Origin: Lacimicrobium alkaliphilum
Lineage (GTDB): Bacteria; Pseudomonadota; Gammaproteobacteria; Enterobacterales; Alteromonadaceae
NCBI RefSeq assembly: GCF_002591895.1
Contig: NZ_NISX01000002.1
Coordinates: 248,001 to 312,000, forward strand
Direction of reading: 5' to 3'
DNA: 64,000 nt
Shown here piece by piece: positions 8,721 to 16,149 of the stretch. Position numbers and translations under genes: made by a program. Position 1 is the first letter of the stretch, and the number at the start of each line of letters is the position of its first letter. The notes beneath the pieces were generated by a model that was not told the DNA's origin, searched no databases, and worked only from the letters and a program-made list of their open reading frames with translations.

Positions 8721-9924
8721 TCTGTCCCCCGTACCCCATGGCGGCTCTGCCCAGTTTCAGTTTCAGTGGCCCGCACAGATCGAGCAACCCCAGCCCCAGA
8801 TTGCGACCCGCCACCAGTGGCCCGTGATTATTACTGAAAAACCGTACCAGAGCATCGGTACTGTTAACCACCAGTGACTGATCCTGATGGCGTTGCTGAG
8901 AATACACCTGCAGCACTGGCGCAGCGCCGGGATCGCCATCTTGCTTCACCGTGTTTCGCAGCAATGTACTGAGGCACTGAGCATCGCGCAATCCAAGATT
9001 GAAGCCCTGCCCTGCAATGGGGTGCAGGGTATGGGCGGCATTACCTATTACCACCGACCGGTGTGCCACTGTTCTTGCAAGCCGGGCCAGCGCCAGCGGA
9101 TAGCTGTTACGCTGACTCAGCGCAACAAAGCGCCCGACACTGTAACCAAATGCCTGTTGTAGTTGTTGTAAAAATTCGCTGTTCTGCATGTGCAAAAAGG
9201 TATCCCGATGCTCAGCGGCCAGACTCCAGACTAAACCGAAACTGCTATCCGCATTTGGCAGCAAAGCCAGCGGCCCCTGGGCAGTAAAACGCTCATAGGC
9301 TCTGAATTCATGGGGATGGTCGGTTTTCACATTCGCCACCAGGGCTACCTGTTGATAGTCCTGTACTTGTGATTGAAACCCCAGTTTTGTCGCCGTAGGC
9401 GAACTACCACCTTCAGCCACCACCAGCAAGGATGCGGACAATCTCTTTGCGGAACTCAGTATCACATCAATATGCTGCTGATGCTGTTTCACATCACTGA
9501 CACTATCGGGACAAAACCAATCAATATCATCGGCATCTTTAACTGATTCATAAAGCATAGTGCCAAGCTGTTGCTGGGACGTGACATAACCGAGGGCCTC
9601 AACCCTTTGCTGACGATGATCCAGCCAACACTGGCCCAAATGGCCCTGATCCGACACCTTTATTTGTTTTATAGGTACGCAGTTTTCCAACAGCGAAGAC
9701 TGCAGGCCAAGTTGTTGCAGGTATGAGGCGGATTGATGGGACAAGGCAATAGAGCGGGCATCAAACCCCGGGTGCAAAGATTGCTGAGAGTCGCAGGCAT
9801 AGGCGCTGGCCTCCACAATGGCAATTTTTAACCCGCAGGATCTGAGCGACAGTGCCAGCAAGCACCCAACCGCGCCGCCACCGGCAATAATCAGATCAAA
9901 TTCCAGGACCTGTTTATCCTTCAT
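8707..9924 (-). CDS. ubiH: Ubiquinone biosynthesis FAD hydroxylase UbiH (C1)
   Basis: A 405-residue FAD-dependent hydroxylase acting on ring C1 (E. coli numbering of the pathway). FAD motif LIIAGGGAVGCLLA near residues 11-24; HPGFDARSIALS, AYERFTAQGPLALLPN and GNAAHTLHPIAGQGFNLG match E. coli UbiH closely. The paralogous ubiI follows with a 14-bp overlap, and pepP ends 27 bp upstream, so the three are probably one transcript starting at ygfB. Length is slightly above the E. coli protein. No missing motif is seen. Confidence 0.94.
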   Translation of the reverse strand: MKDKQVLEFDLIIAGGGAVGCLLALSLRSCGLKIAIVEASAYACDSQQSLHPGFDARSIALSHQSASYLQQLGLQSSLLENCVPIKQIKVSDQGHLGQCWLDHRQQRVEALGYVTSQQQLGTMLYESVKDADDIDWFCPDSVSDVKQHQQHIDVILSSAKRLSASLLVVAEGGSSPTATKLGFQSQVQDYQQVALVANVKTDHPHEFRAYERFTAQGPLALLPNADSSFGLVWSLAAEHRDTFLHMQNSEFLQQLQQAFGYSVGRFVALSQRNSYPLALARLARTVAHRSVVIGNAAHTLHPIAGQGFNLGLRDAQCLSTLLRNTVKQDGDPGAAPVLQVYSQQRHQDQSLVVNSTDALVRFFSNNHGPLVAGRNLGLGLLDLCGPLKLKLGRAAMGYGGQNAAS

Positions 9925-9951
9925 ATTCGTCTCTGTTGAGAGTAAAAATGC

Positions 9952-11265
9952 CTAAACACTCCCGGCCATTAACTGCTCTATCCCATGAATTGCCTTCGGT
10001 GCTCCGGCGGTCAGGTTTTCATGGCCGGTGGCCGTGACCAACAGATTATCTTCAATACGTATGCCGATGCCCTGCCACTTGCGCTCCACATCAGCTCCGA
10101 CGGGAATGTAGATGCCCGGTTCAACGGTCAGCACCATGCCGGGTTGCAATGGCCGATCCTCCCCTTCTACTCTGTATTCGCCTACATCATGGACATCCAG
10201 TCCCAGCCAATGACCCAGTCCGTGCATAAAATACTGCCGATAGGTTTTCTCGGCCAGATTAGCCTCCAGACTGCCCTGTAAAACGCCCAGTTTCAGCAGC
10301 CCCCGGGTAATCACTAATACCGCTTCTTCCATCGCGCAGATCAGCGTACTACCAGGCTTTATCTGTTCAAAAGCCGCCAGTTGCGCATCCAGCACCAATT
10401 GATACAACAGTGCCTGGGGTTCACTAAACGCACCACTGACCGGAAATGTACGGGTGATATCCGCTGCGTAGCCCATCAGTTCCGCCCCGGCGTCAATCAA
10501 TACCAGATTACCCGCTTTGAGTTCATCCTGGTTCTCTGTGTAGTGCAAAATACAGGCGTTATCGCCGCTACCCACGATCGTACCATAGGCCGGGTATCTG
10601 GCCCCCTGAAGCGCGAACTCGTGATGCAGTTCAGCTTCCAGCTGGTATTCGTAGCGGCCGGGGCGGGCAAACGCCATGGCGCGCTTATGGGCATCCACTG
10701 AAATCCTGGCAGCCCGGCGCATCAGACTTATTTCAGCGTCAGATTTGATCAACCGCTTTTCATGCACATAATCACGGATATCAATCACCACGCCAGGAGG
10801 ACGCTGACCTTTTTTACCGCCTTTACGCAACTGTTCAAAGCAGCTAAAAACCAGCCCGTCAATGTGTTCATAGGTTCCCTGAGCAAAATAAAACTGATTG
10901 CACTGAGCAAGGTAAGAGGGCAGTAGTACCGGTAATTGCTCCAGTTCAATGCATTTGTCTATGTCAAGGCTGATCCGGGCCTGTTCTGGTCCCATTCGCC
11001 TGCCATGCCAAATTTCTGCCTGAGGATCTTTTGCCAGACAAAACAAGGTGGATTCCACGTGCCCCTGTTGTTTGCTTATCAATAATACGGCATCGGGCTC
11101 ACTGAAACCGGTGAGATAAGAAAAATCGCTGTCCTGGCGGAATGGGTATTGGGTATCGCGGCTACGGGTGACTTCACGGGCAGCCGGAACCAGGCACAAC
11201 GAGTTATCCTGCATATGTTCCCCAAGAGCCCGACGTCTTGACTGGTATTCACTGAGTTCGATCAT
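9952..11265 (-). CDS. pepP: Xaa-Pro aminopeptidase P
   Basis: A 437-residue dimetal (M24B) aminopeptidase that removes N-terminal residues preceding proline in the cytoplasm. I chose the ATG at 11265 (MIELSEYQSRRRALGEHM), which matches E. coli PepP, rather than an ATG at 11355 that would run deep into ygfB. Metal ligands are visible: Asp in LIDAGAE, Asp in ADITRTFPV, His in HGLGHWLGLDVHDVG, Glu in TVEPGIYIP and Glu in GIRIEDN. The N-terminal creatinase-like domain has PFRQDSDFSYLTGFSEPDA. It starts 4 bp after the ygfB stop, implying coupling, and the ubi genes follow. Confidence 0.95.
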   Translation of the reverse strand: MIELSEYQSRRRALGEHMQDNSLCLVPAAREVTRSRDTQYPFRQDSDFSYLTGFSEPDAVLLISKQQGHVESTLFCLAKDPQAEIWHGRRMGPEQARISLDIDKCIELEQLPVLLPSYLAQCNQFYFAQGTYEHIDGLVFSCFEQLRKGGKKGQRPPGVVIDIRDYVHEKRLIKSDAEISLMRRAARISVDAHKRAMAFARPGRYEYQLEAELHHEFALQGARYPAYGTIVGSGDNACILHYTENQDELKAGNLVLIDAGAELMGYAADITRTFPVSGAFSEPQALLYQLVLDAQLAAFEQIKPGSTLICAMEEAVLVITRGLLKLGVLQGSLEANLAEKTYRQYFMHGLGHWLGLDVHDVGEYRVEGEDRPLQPGMVLTVEPGIYIPVGADVERKWQGIGIRIEDNLLVTATGHENLTAGAPKAIHGIEQLMAGSV

Positions 11266-11269
11266 AATA

Positions 11270-11854
11270 TCAATGCAGAGTTTTAGAGGGCGTAGCGGCG
11301 CGGCTGGCCGTGCGACCCTGTTCGTTAAAACATAACATGGCCGATACACGCACATATTCCATTACTTCAATCAGCGCCTGCTCTGAGTCTTCGCCCTCGG
11401 ACATTTTCTCGTCCATACGACTTATCTCAGCAAAGTCCTCCAGCGCTTCCTTAACGTCTTCGGAACAACCGGTAAGATCATTCTGATGCAATCCAAAGCC
11501 CAGTAAAAACCCCTGAACCCACTTTACCAGCGCCATGCCCCTATCATTGATAGGTGCCGCATCGTCAGGTAAGCACAGAACCAGAGTGAAATCAGCAGCC
11601 ATTAACTGCTCACGGGTTTGCTGAAACAATTGCTGTGTCTGGCGTTTGATTTCATCTGGCAGCTTATCACCCTGGTTAATAAAATCTGCCAACGCGTCCA
11701 GCCAATCTTCGCTCTGAACGGGCATGCCGCCAGCCAGCATGCCTGTCAGAATCCCCTGAATTTCCGCAGCATCACTGCTAATAGCGGTTTGCTGCAGCGC
11801 GCTGCTAAGCTGTTCGAACATTTTACTGATATCGGCCAAAACACGGTTACTCAT
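11270..11854 (-). CDS. ygfB: YgfB family protein (UPF0149)
   Basis: A 194-residue soluble acidic protein of the YgfB/YecA (UPF0149) family, all-helical, with GILTGMLAGG, WVQGFLLGFGL and a C-terminal ALIEVMEYVRVSAMLCF. Its role in most bacteria is unclear. It is the first gene of ygfB-pepP-ubiH-ubiI, as in E. coli and relatives. Immediately upstream, divergent, lies the 6S RNA gene; zapA, which E. coli has between them, is not here. Confidence 0.9.
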   Translation of the reverse strand: MSNRVLADISKMFEQLSSALQQTAISSDAAEIQGILTGMLAGGMPVQSEDWLDALADFINQGDKLPDEIKRQTQQLFQQTREQLMAADFTLVLCLPDDAAPINDRGMALVKWVQGFLLGFGLHQNDLTGCSEDVKEALEDFAEISRMDEKMSEGEDSEQALIEVMEYVRVSAMLCFNEQGRTASRAATPSKTLH

Positions 11855-11990
11855 AGGCGGTCAATGAGCGTATGGTAACCCTATCATCAGGTAACCTCAA
11901 AGCCTTATCCACCCGATACAATATGGGTACTATTCAGGCACTTGAACACCGACTTGCAGATAGAACTGGTTTTCAGCCAGGGGACATGCC

Positions 11991-11996
11991 TATAAT
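11991..11996 (+). promoter_or_regulatory. Possible distal promoter (-10) of 6S RNA
   Basis: A perfect TATAAT lies about 160 bp upstream of the mature 6S 5' end with no ORF in between. E. coli ssrS has a distal second promoter giving a long precursor, so this may be its counterpart. The -35 is not convincing (GGTTTT at about 17 bp). Confidence 0.4.
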
Positions 11997-12147
11997 GTTA
12001 GTCAGCAAATGATACTAAGCGCTTTGAGATGATCAAAAGCTGCAGAAAATAATCACAACAAGGCCTTTCCGGCCTGCATGCTGGCTGATATAGCCACTAT
12101 CTCACATAAACTACACAGCAAGATTCCTGTGATTGAGCAGGGTCTGT

Positions 12148-12153
12148 TACAAT
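12148..12153 (+). promoter_or_regulatory. Proximal -10 of 6S RNA
   Basis: TACAAT (consensus TATAAT) sits just upstream of the closing stem of 6S RNA, with a weak TTCCTG -35 18 bp before it. Expected start is about 12157-12161. Confidence 0.5.
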
Positions 12154-12156
12154 CAA

Positions 12157-12340
12157 TGTCTCCTGGGATGTACGCCAGTTCAGTAATGTCCCTGGCCGAT
12201 GCTAATCTCCAAGGGGGTTGAATTACATTGCTATTGTGCAAGCTCGGCACTGACCGAGAAGCCTGCGGCAATGATGAAGCCCCCGCCCTGAACTTTTCGG
12301 TTCTAGGGCTCAATCTGAGCAGCGGCATTTTGGGAGACAC
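12157..12340 (+). ncRNA. ssrS: 6S RNA
   Basis: 6S RNA mimics an open promoter and sequesters sigma-70 RNA polymerase in stationary phase. The two ends pair: TGTCTCCTGGGATG (12157-12170) with the segment ending GGGAGACA (near 12339), 14 pairs including G-U. The apical stem GCTCGG/CCGAG with the following AAGCC is almost identical to E. coli ssrS. The 3' side has the small CCCTGAAC/GGTTC-AGGG hairpin and a GCAGCGGCAT block, also as in E. coli. Length about 184 nt equals the E. coli RNA. Location next to ygfB supports it. Exact ends are estimates; fau (ygfA), the usual downstream gene, is absent. Confidence 0.88.
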
Positions 12341-12349
12341 CCTTTTATG

Positions 12350-12377
12350 TTTAAGCGCCCTGCACCAGGGCTGCTTA
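12350..12377. other. Inverted repeat between 6S RNA and the AraC-type gene end
   Basis: TTAAGC-GCCCT and AGGGC-GCTTAA arms with a short loop lie between the 3' end of 6S RNA and the stop of the converging regulator gene. There is no U-tract on either strand, so it may be a processing or weak termination signal rather than a classical terminator. Confidence 0.4.
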
Positions 12378-13487
12378 ACTATCGTGCCCGCGGGAGTCTT
12401 CATCCCGGGCCATCTTGTGTACATATTTAACAAACAGCTCACTCAAAAACCGCTCAGAATCAAAACCCAGCCGTCTGGCGACATCCGACACTCTGACGTC
12501 GCTGCGCATCAATATCCTCTTCGCATACTCCAGTCGGTAATGGTAAACAAAAGCGCGAAAGTTGCGTTTAAGTAAGGTTCTCATTGCAGCTGCCAGTAAC
12601 GTGGGATCCACGTGTGTTGCTCTGGAGAAATCCTTAAGTCGCAAACCAATTTTCTTGTACGCTTTGTGTTTGAGCATAGCCTGTTCGGCCTGGGTCAGAG
12701 CGTCACGCAACTGTTCTTCCGGGTAGTCCGGCTGCTGCAATCTGGCATAATCCAATGGAGAGGGGGAATAACGACGTTTTTCCATTAACACCAGACTCAG
12801 AACAATAAATATCAGAAAATAACACACCTGCATGATCTGCAACCACTGGCTCAAGGGCAGCCAGGTAACGGCAACAAGTATGATCGCCACCGCCACGCAA
12901 AACGCCAGTGTAATCAGGCTTCCAAAAACTTTGATGGAAATAGAAAAACGGTATAAATGCGTATCCACCACCTGATCACTGAGAAAAAACTGATACTCCC
13001 TGAGCCGGTTTTCTGCCGCAAAGGCTTGCCATAAGACGCTCAACTGACATAACAGCGTGTAGCCATACACATACCAATGCTGTGCTAATTGTCCGTTCAC
13101 TCCCTCTGTCAGCACAGCCGATTTGTATTCTGATGAAAAAAACAACAAAGGAACACTGAGCAATACCGCCAAGATGCCCGGTAATACCATCAGCCTGGCG
13201 GAATAACGTGTTTTATCGAGTAACAGGCGGGTAACAGCAAGGCATAAAAGCGAAGTGAGTAGCGCGGGCAAAGCCGAAAACACGGCTACCAGAAAATGCC
13301 AACTGGTACTCATTTCAAAGGCGCACAAAGATGTTTCAATCAGCAATGCAGGGCTCAACAGCACTACCAGCAACATTTCACGGCCATGAGGGAGTCGGTC
13401 AAAGCGCGCCCATATAAGCATCAAAGGCACCAGCCACAGAATTAAAGCGGCGATCACCAGTATCTGATAAGGAGTCATACTGATCAT
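12375..13487 (-). CDS. Membrane-anchored AraC-family transcriptional regulator
   Basis: A 370-residue protein. Residues 1-240 hold about seven hydrophobic segments, beginning MTPYQILVIAALILWLV. After a linker rich in charged residues, the last 110 residues form an AraC/XylS DNA-binding domain: LKDFSRATHVDPTLLAAAMRTLL as first helix-turn-helix and MRSDVRVSDVARRLGFDSERFLSELF as second. Similar seven-helix/AraC proteins occur in marine gammaproteobacteria, with ligands mostly unknown. It converges with the 6S RNA gene and starts 57 bp downstream of ygiF on the same strand. Target genes cannot be deduced. An alternative start at Met4 is possible. Confidence 0.85.
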   Translation of the reverse strand: MISMTPYQILVIAALILWLVPLMLIWARFDRLPHGREMLLVVLLSPALLIETSLCAFEMSTSWHFLVAVFSALPALLTSLLCLAVTRLLLDKTRYSARLMVLPGILAVLLSVPLLFFSSEYKSAVLTEGVNGQLAQHWYVYGYTLLCQLSVLWQAFAAENRLREYQFFLSDQVVDTHLYRFSISIKVFGSLITLAFCVAVAIILVAVTWLPLSQWLQIMQVCYFLIFIVLSLVLMEKRRYSPSPLDYARLQQPDYPEEQLRDALTQAEQAMLKHKAYKKIGLRLKDFSRATHVDPTLLAAAMRTLLKRNFRAFVYHYRLEYAKRILMRSDVRVSDVARRLGFDSERFLSELFVKYVHKMARDEDSRGHDS

Positions 13488-13544
13488 GAATATACCTTGG
13501 CACCCAGGTTTGTAATACGGGAACGATTATCACGATATTCTTTT

Positions 13545-15044
13545 TCAGGCAGGCTCTCTCTGCTGTGAAAGCTGGCGGCTTTGTTCCATTACCTGCACGA
13601 GGCGTGAAATCTTATCCTCACACCAGGCTTTCAGACTGTCCTTATGTTCAACATCGGCCTGTTTGAGTTCACACATAAGCAGATTAAGCAGTTTTAGTTC
13701 ATCGATACCATCGAGTATATCCAGCCATGGCGCACGGTGCTGCTCGCGTTTCTCCTCACCAAAAAGATCGGCCAGAAATAAACTGTTGAACAGTGCCTGA
13801 TCCAGACTCGATTCCGCCGACAAATAATGCTGAAGATTAAATACCTTATCCCGGGGCATGCTCTGACTGATATGAAACCAACTCTGCGCCAGCCACCCTT
13901 TGGCATGTTCTATCACCGGTAATTTCCAGGCGGTATCATGCTCTCTCCAAGGGGTCCGCACTGCCAACGCCGTTAACGCCAGCTGCAAACTGGTGTTTTC
14001 TTTAGTACAGATCAGGTCAGCGGGGCGAAACTGGCGTAACATTCCCTCATAACGGCCCTGTAAATAACTGAGAAAATCCTGATGCTTCATTAAGCGTTTT
14101 CGGAACGGCCCTTTACGAGAGCGCAGCGCTTTAATTTCAAGCAATGCATCGACCCAATACCAGTCATCAAGCCAGGTCATCAGTCGTTTCTGCAGCGCCA
14201 TCAGCTCAGGGCATTGCAACATCGGCAGATAAAGATTCAGAGCCTGTGAAACCAGGTGAATACCTGTGCGGATCCCTTTCAGGGCTTTAGGCTTCTGGGT
14301 TGCCAGATAGCACTGTTCATGCCATTGCCAGTAGTTCAACCCCATATCCAAAGCCCGACAAAAAGCCTGTTCGACTGAGCAGTCAGGCTCCAGACTAACA
14401 AAACCGGGCAGCGGTTCAGATTCCAGTTCCTGTCCCGATGCCAGCAGATAGCCTCGTGCAGCTTTACTCATGACACCCGCTCGTAATGGCAGCACAGCAA
14501 CAAGGCGCTCAGCCACATCGAATAGCGCATTGACCTCACCGGACTTGAGCTCGATTTCAATTTCGCTGATCTCACTCTGATGCCCGTCTGCGCTGATTTC
14601 CCCCTGATCGTAGACCAGCTCAATTTCAGTATCCTGGTCTAAAACAAGATGAAAAATTCTGCGTTGAAAATGTGTGGTAAAGATCACATCCAGCTGTTGC
14701 TGCAGGGAAGGCACTTTTGCGTTCTGTGGCCAGATCTGCTCATCAAACAAACTCAGATCAGGTTGTGGCTGCGCAAGAACGACGTTATGTTCCGGACGTT
14801 GCTGCAAACTGCCCCGCCTTGCACCCGCAGTTTTTATGGTTTGTTCATACTTGCCATCCTGACCACGCACTCTTAATCCCATACCCATAGAGCGAAACGC
14901 CTTGTCCGGGGTATCATAATACTGATTAAACAGAGATACCTGCGAGAGATCACAACGGCCTTTTAACTCCGGCAGTACTGACTTTTCGATAATCGCTGCC
15001 ACATCAACTTCACCGCATACCAGCAGTTTTAATTCGGTTTCCAT
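13545..15044 (-). CDS. ygiF: Inorganic triphosphatase, CYTH-CHAD protein (YgiF)
   Basis: A 499-residue cytosolic protein. Residues 1-200 form a CYTH (triphosphate tunnel) domain starting METELKL, whose Glu-x-Glu-x-Lys signature binds metal and triphosphate. QYYDTPDKAFRSMGMGLRVR, YEQTIKTAG and IEIELKSG line the tunnel. Residues about 220-490 are a CHAD helical domain, somewhat divergent. E. coli YgiF hydrolyses tripolyphosphate. The divergent pair ygiF/ygiM is also neighbouring in E. coli. The protein is longer than E. coli YgiF (433 residues), the extra length lying in the CHAD part. Confidence 0.88.
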   Translation of the reverse strand: METELKLLVCGEVDVAAIIEKSVLPELKGRCDLSQVSLFNQYYDTPDKAFRSMGMGLRVRGQDGKYEQTIKTAGARRGSLQQRPEHNVVLAQPQPDLSLFDEQIWPQNAKVPSLQQQLDVIFTTHFQRRIFHLVLDQDTEIELVYDQGEISADGHQSEISEIEIELKSGEVNALFDVAERLVAVLPLRAGVMSKAARGYLLASGQELESEPLPGFVSLEPDCSVEQAFCRALDMGLNYWQWHEQCYLATQKPKALKGIRTGIHLVSQALNLYLPMLQCPELMALQKRLMTWLDDWYWVDALLEIKALRSRKGPFRKRLMKHQDFLSYLQGRYEGMLRQFRPADLICTKENTSLQLALTALAVRTPWREHDTAWKLPVIEHAKGWLAQSWFHISQSMPRDKVFNLQHYLSAESSLDQALFNSLFLADLFGEEKREQHRAPWLDILDGIDELKLLNLLMCELKQADVEHKDSLKAWCEDKISRLVQVMEQSRQLSQQREPA

Positions 15045-15201
15045 TTTTTATCTGGCCTGTCTGACAGGCCACAAACATTAACCCTAAGCTCTGCTCTTGG
15101 CAATTCCCTCCTATCACAATATGTTCAGAGGGTTTGTATCACTTGCCTTTCCACGCCGCTCGCCATACCATCTAAAAAAATATTCGAGACCAGTTGCACC
15201 C

Positions 15202-15816
15202 ATGACAAAATTTTTTCTTCAGATTATGGGCCTGGGCCTGTTGTTCGGGCTACTAATCAATCAGGCCAGTGCCCAGGATGTTCAGGCACCAGGGAATGAG
15301 CAGACCGTATATATTTCCGATGATCTTTATACTTTTATTCACGCCGGTCCTGGCCGTAATTACCGCATTATAGGTTCAGTGGTTGCCGGCACACCGGTCA
15401 CCTTGTTGCAACGTAATGATGAGGAAGGTTTTGTTGAGATTATCGATGATAAAGAGCGCACCGGATGGGTAGATAACAGATTTATCAGTGCAACCCCTTC
15501 AGTGCGTGAGTCCGTTCCACAACTCGAAGAGGCTCTGCAACAAGCTCAGAGCGATGTTGCTCAGACCCGAGAGCAAAACGATTTGCTCAACCAACAGATC
15601 CTCGACCTCAGCTCCCGCAATGAACAACTGCAAAGCAGACTACAGGAAATTCAGCAACAACACTCAGATGTGCAGCAAGAGTTGGCCAGTATCGATAATA
15701 AAGTACAGATCGAATGGCTTACCCGAGGTGGTATTATCGGCCTGGGGGGAATTATTCTCGGTGTAATCCTGATGTTGATCCCCAGAAAGCGCCGTCGAAA
15801 CGACAACTGGATGTGA
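15202..15816 (+). CDS. ygiM: SH3-domain membrane protein YgiM
   Basis: A 204-residue envelope protein. I take the ATG at 15202 (MTKFFLQIMGLGLLFGLL) because it gives a clean signal peptide ending ASA; an upstream ATG at 15097 would add 35 non-hydrophobic residues. A bacterial SH3 domain follows (YISDDLYTFIHAGPGRNYRIIG, then WVDNRF), then a coiled coil (about 95-165, rich in Gln and Glu) and a C-terminal membrane helix ending in the basic tail PRKRRR. This is the TIGR04211-type architecture of E. coli YgiM. The molecular role is not established. Divergent from ygiF. Confidence 0.88.
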   Translation: MTKFFLQIMGLGLLFGLLINQASAQDVQAPGNEQTVYISDDLYTFIHAGPGRNYRIIGSVVAGTPVTLLQRNDEEGFVEIIDDKERTGWVDNRFISATPSVRESVPQLEEALQQAQSDVAQTREQNDLLNQQILDLSSRNEQLQSRLQEIQQQHSDVQQELASIDNKVQIEWLTRGGIIGLGGIILGVILMLIPRKRRRNDNWM

Positions 15817-15882
15817 CGCCGACCAGTCTGTTAACCCTAGCATTGTAAAGATGGGTTAACAGTTGCCATGCACTTCTCTCCG

Positions 15883-15906
15883 GCCCGGTCTTTACCGGGC
15901 TTTTTT
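15883..15906 (+). terminator. Rho-independent terminator after ygiM
   Basis: GCCCGGT, loop CTTT, ACCGGGC and six T residues. Confidence 0.92.
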
Positions 15907-15983
15907 CATCCCCATATCAAATCGGAACGTCGGTAAATCAGGCTACTCGTGACTATTAGCTGTTACTTGTAGTGGCAAGATTT

Positions 15984-16067
15984 CAAGGTAATAAAAACCT
16001 TGCGTTGAGTACGGTAGAAAAGGAGTTGTATTTTGGATACAGTCCTTTGGGGACTGACAGACTCCTT
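15984..16067 (+). promoter_or_regulatory. Structured leader of putA
   Basis: Two stem-loops in the expected 5' UTR. First: CAAGGT, 7-nt loop, ACCTTG (15984-16002). Second is two-tiered: outer AAGGAGT (16020-16026) with ACTCCTT (16061-16067), inner CAGTCC (16040-16045) with GGACTG (16051-16056). The outer left arm is itself a perfect Shine-Dalgarno for the small ORF starting at 16033, so folding would hide it. Function is inferred, not known. Confidence 0.5.
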
Positions 16068-16149
16068 GGAATTGGGTGGTGTTGGCGCGCTATACCAGCA
16101 TCTGATTGATCAGGGCCCGGCCCGCATTAATAGGTTTGAGCATGTTTAA
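16033..16149 (+). CDS. Putative 38-codon upstream ORF overlapping putA
   Basis: TTG start at 16033, 7 bases after a perfect AAGGAG, running 38 codons to TAA at 16147-16149. The putA ATG (16142) lies inside its end, an 8-nt overlap in another frame, the geometry of translational coupling. The peptide begins MDTVLWGLTDSLELGG and has no match that I recognise. The ACTCCTT in its coding part can pair with its own ribosome-binding site. It could be a leader peptide that controls putA, a small protein, or a chance ORF; the strong ribosome-binding site is the main argument. Confidence 0.45.
   Translation: MDTVLWGLTDSLELGGVGALYQHLIDQGPARINRFEHV

Noticed and set aside
11266-11355. N-terminal extension of PepP to 11355
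   Set aside because: It lies inside ygfB in another frame; homology to PepP begins at 11265.
12228-12575. 115-codon plus-strand ORF over 6S RNA and the AraC gene end
   Set aside because: It overlaps the 6S RNA structure and the well-supported regulator; composition not protein-like.
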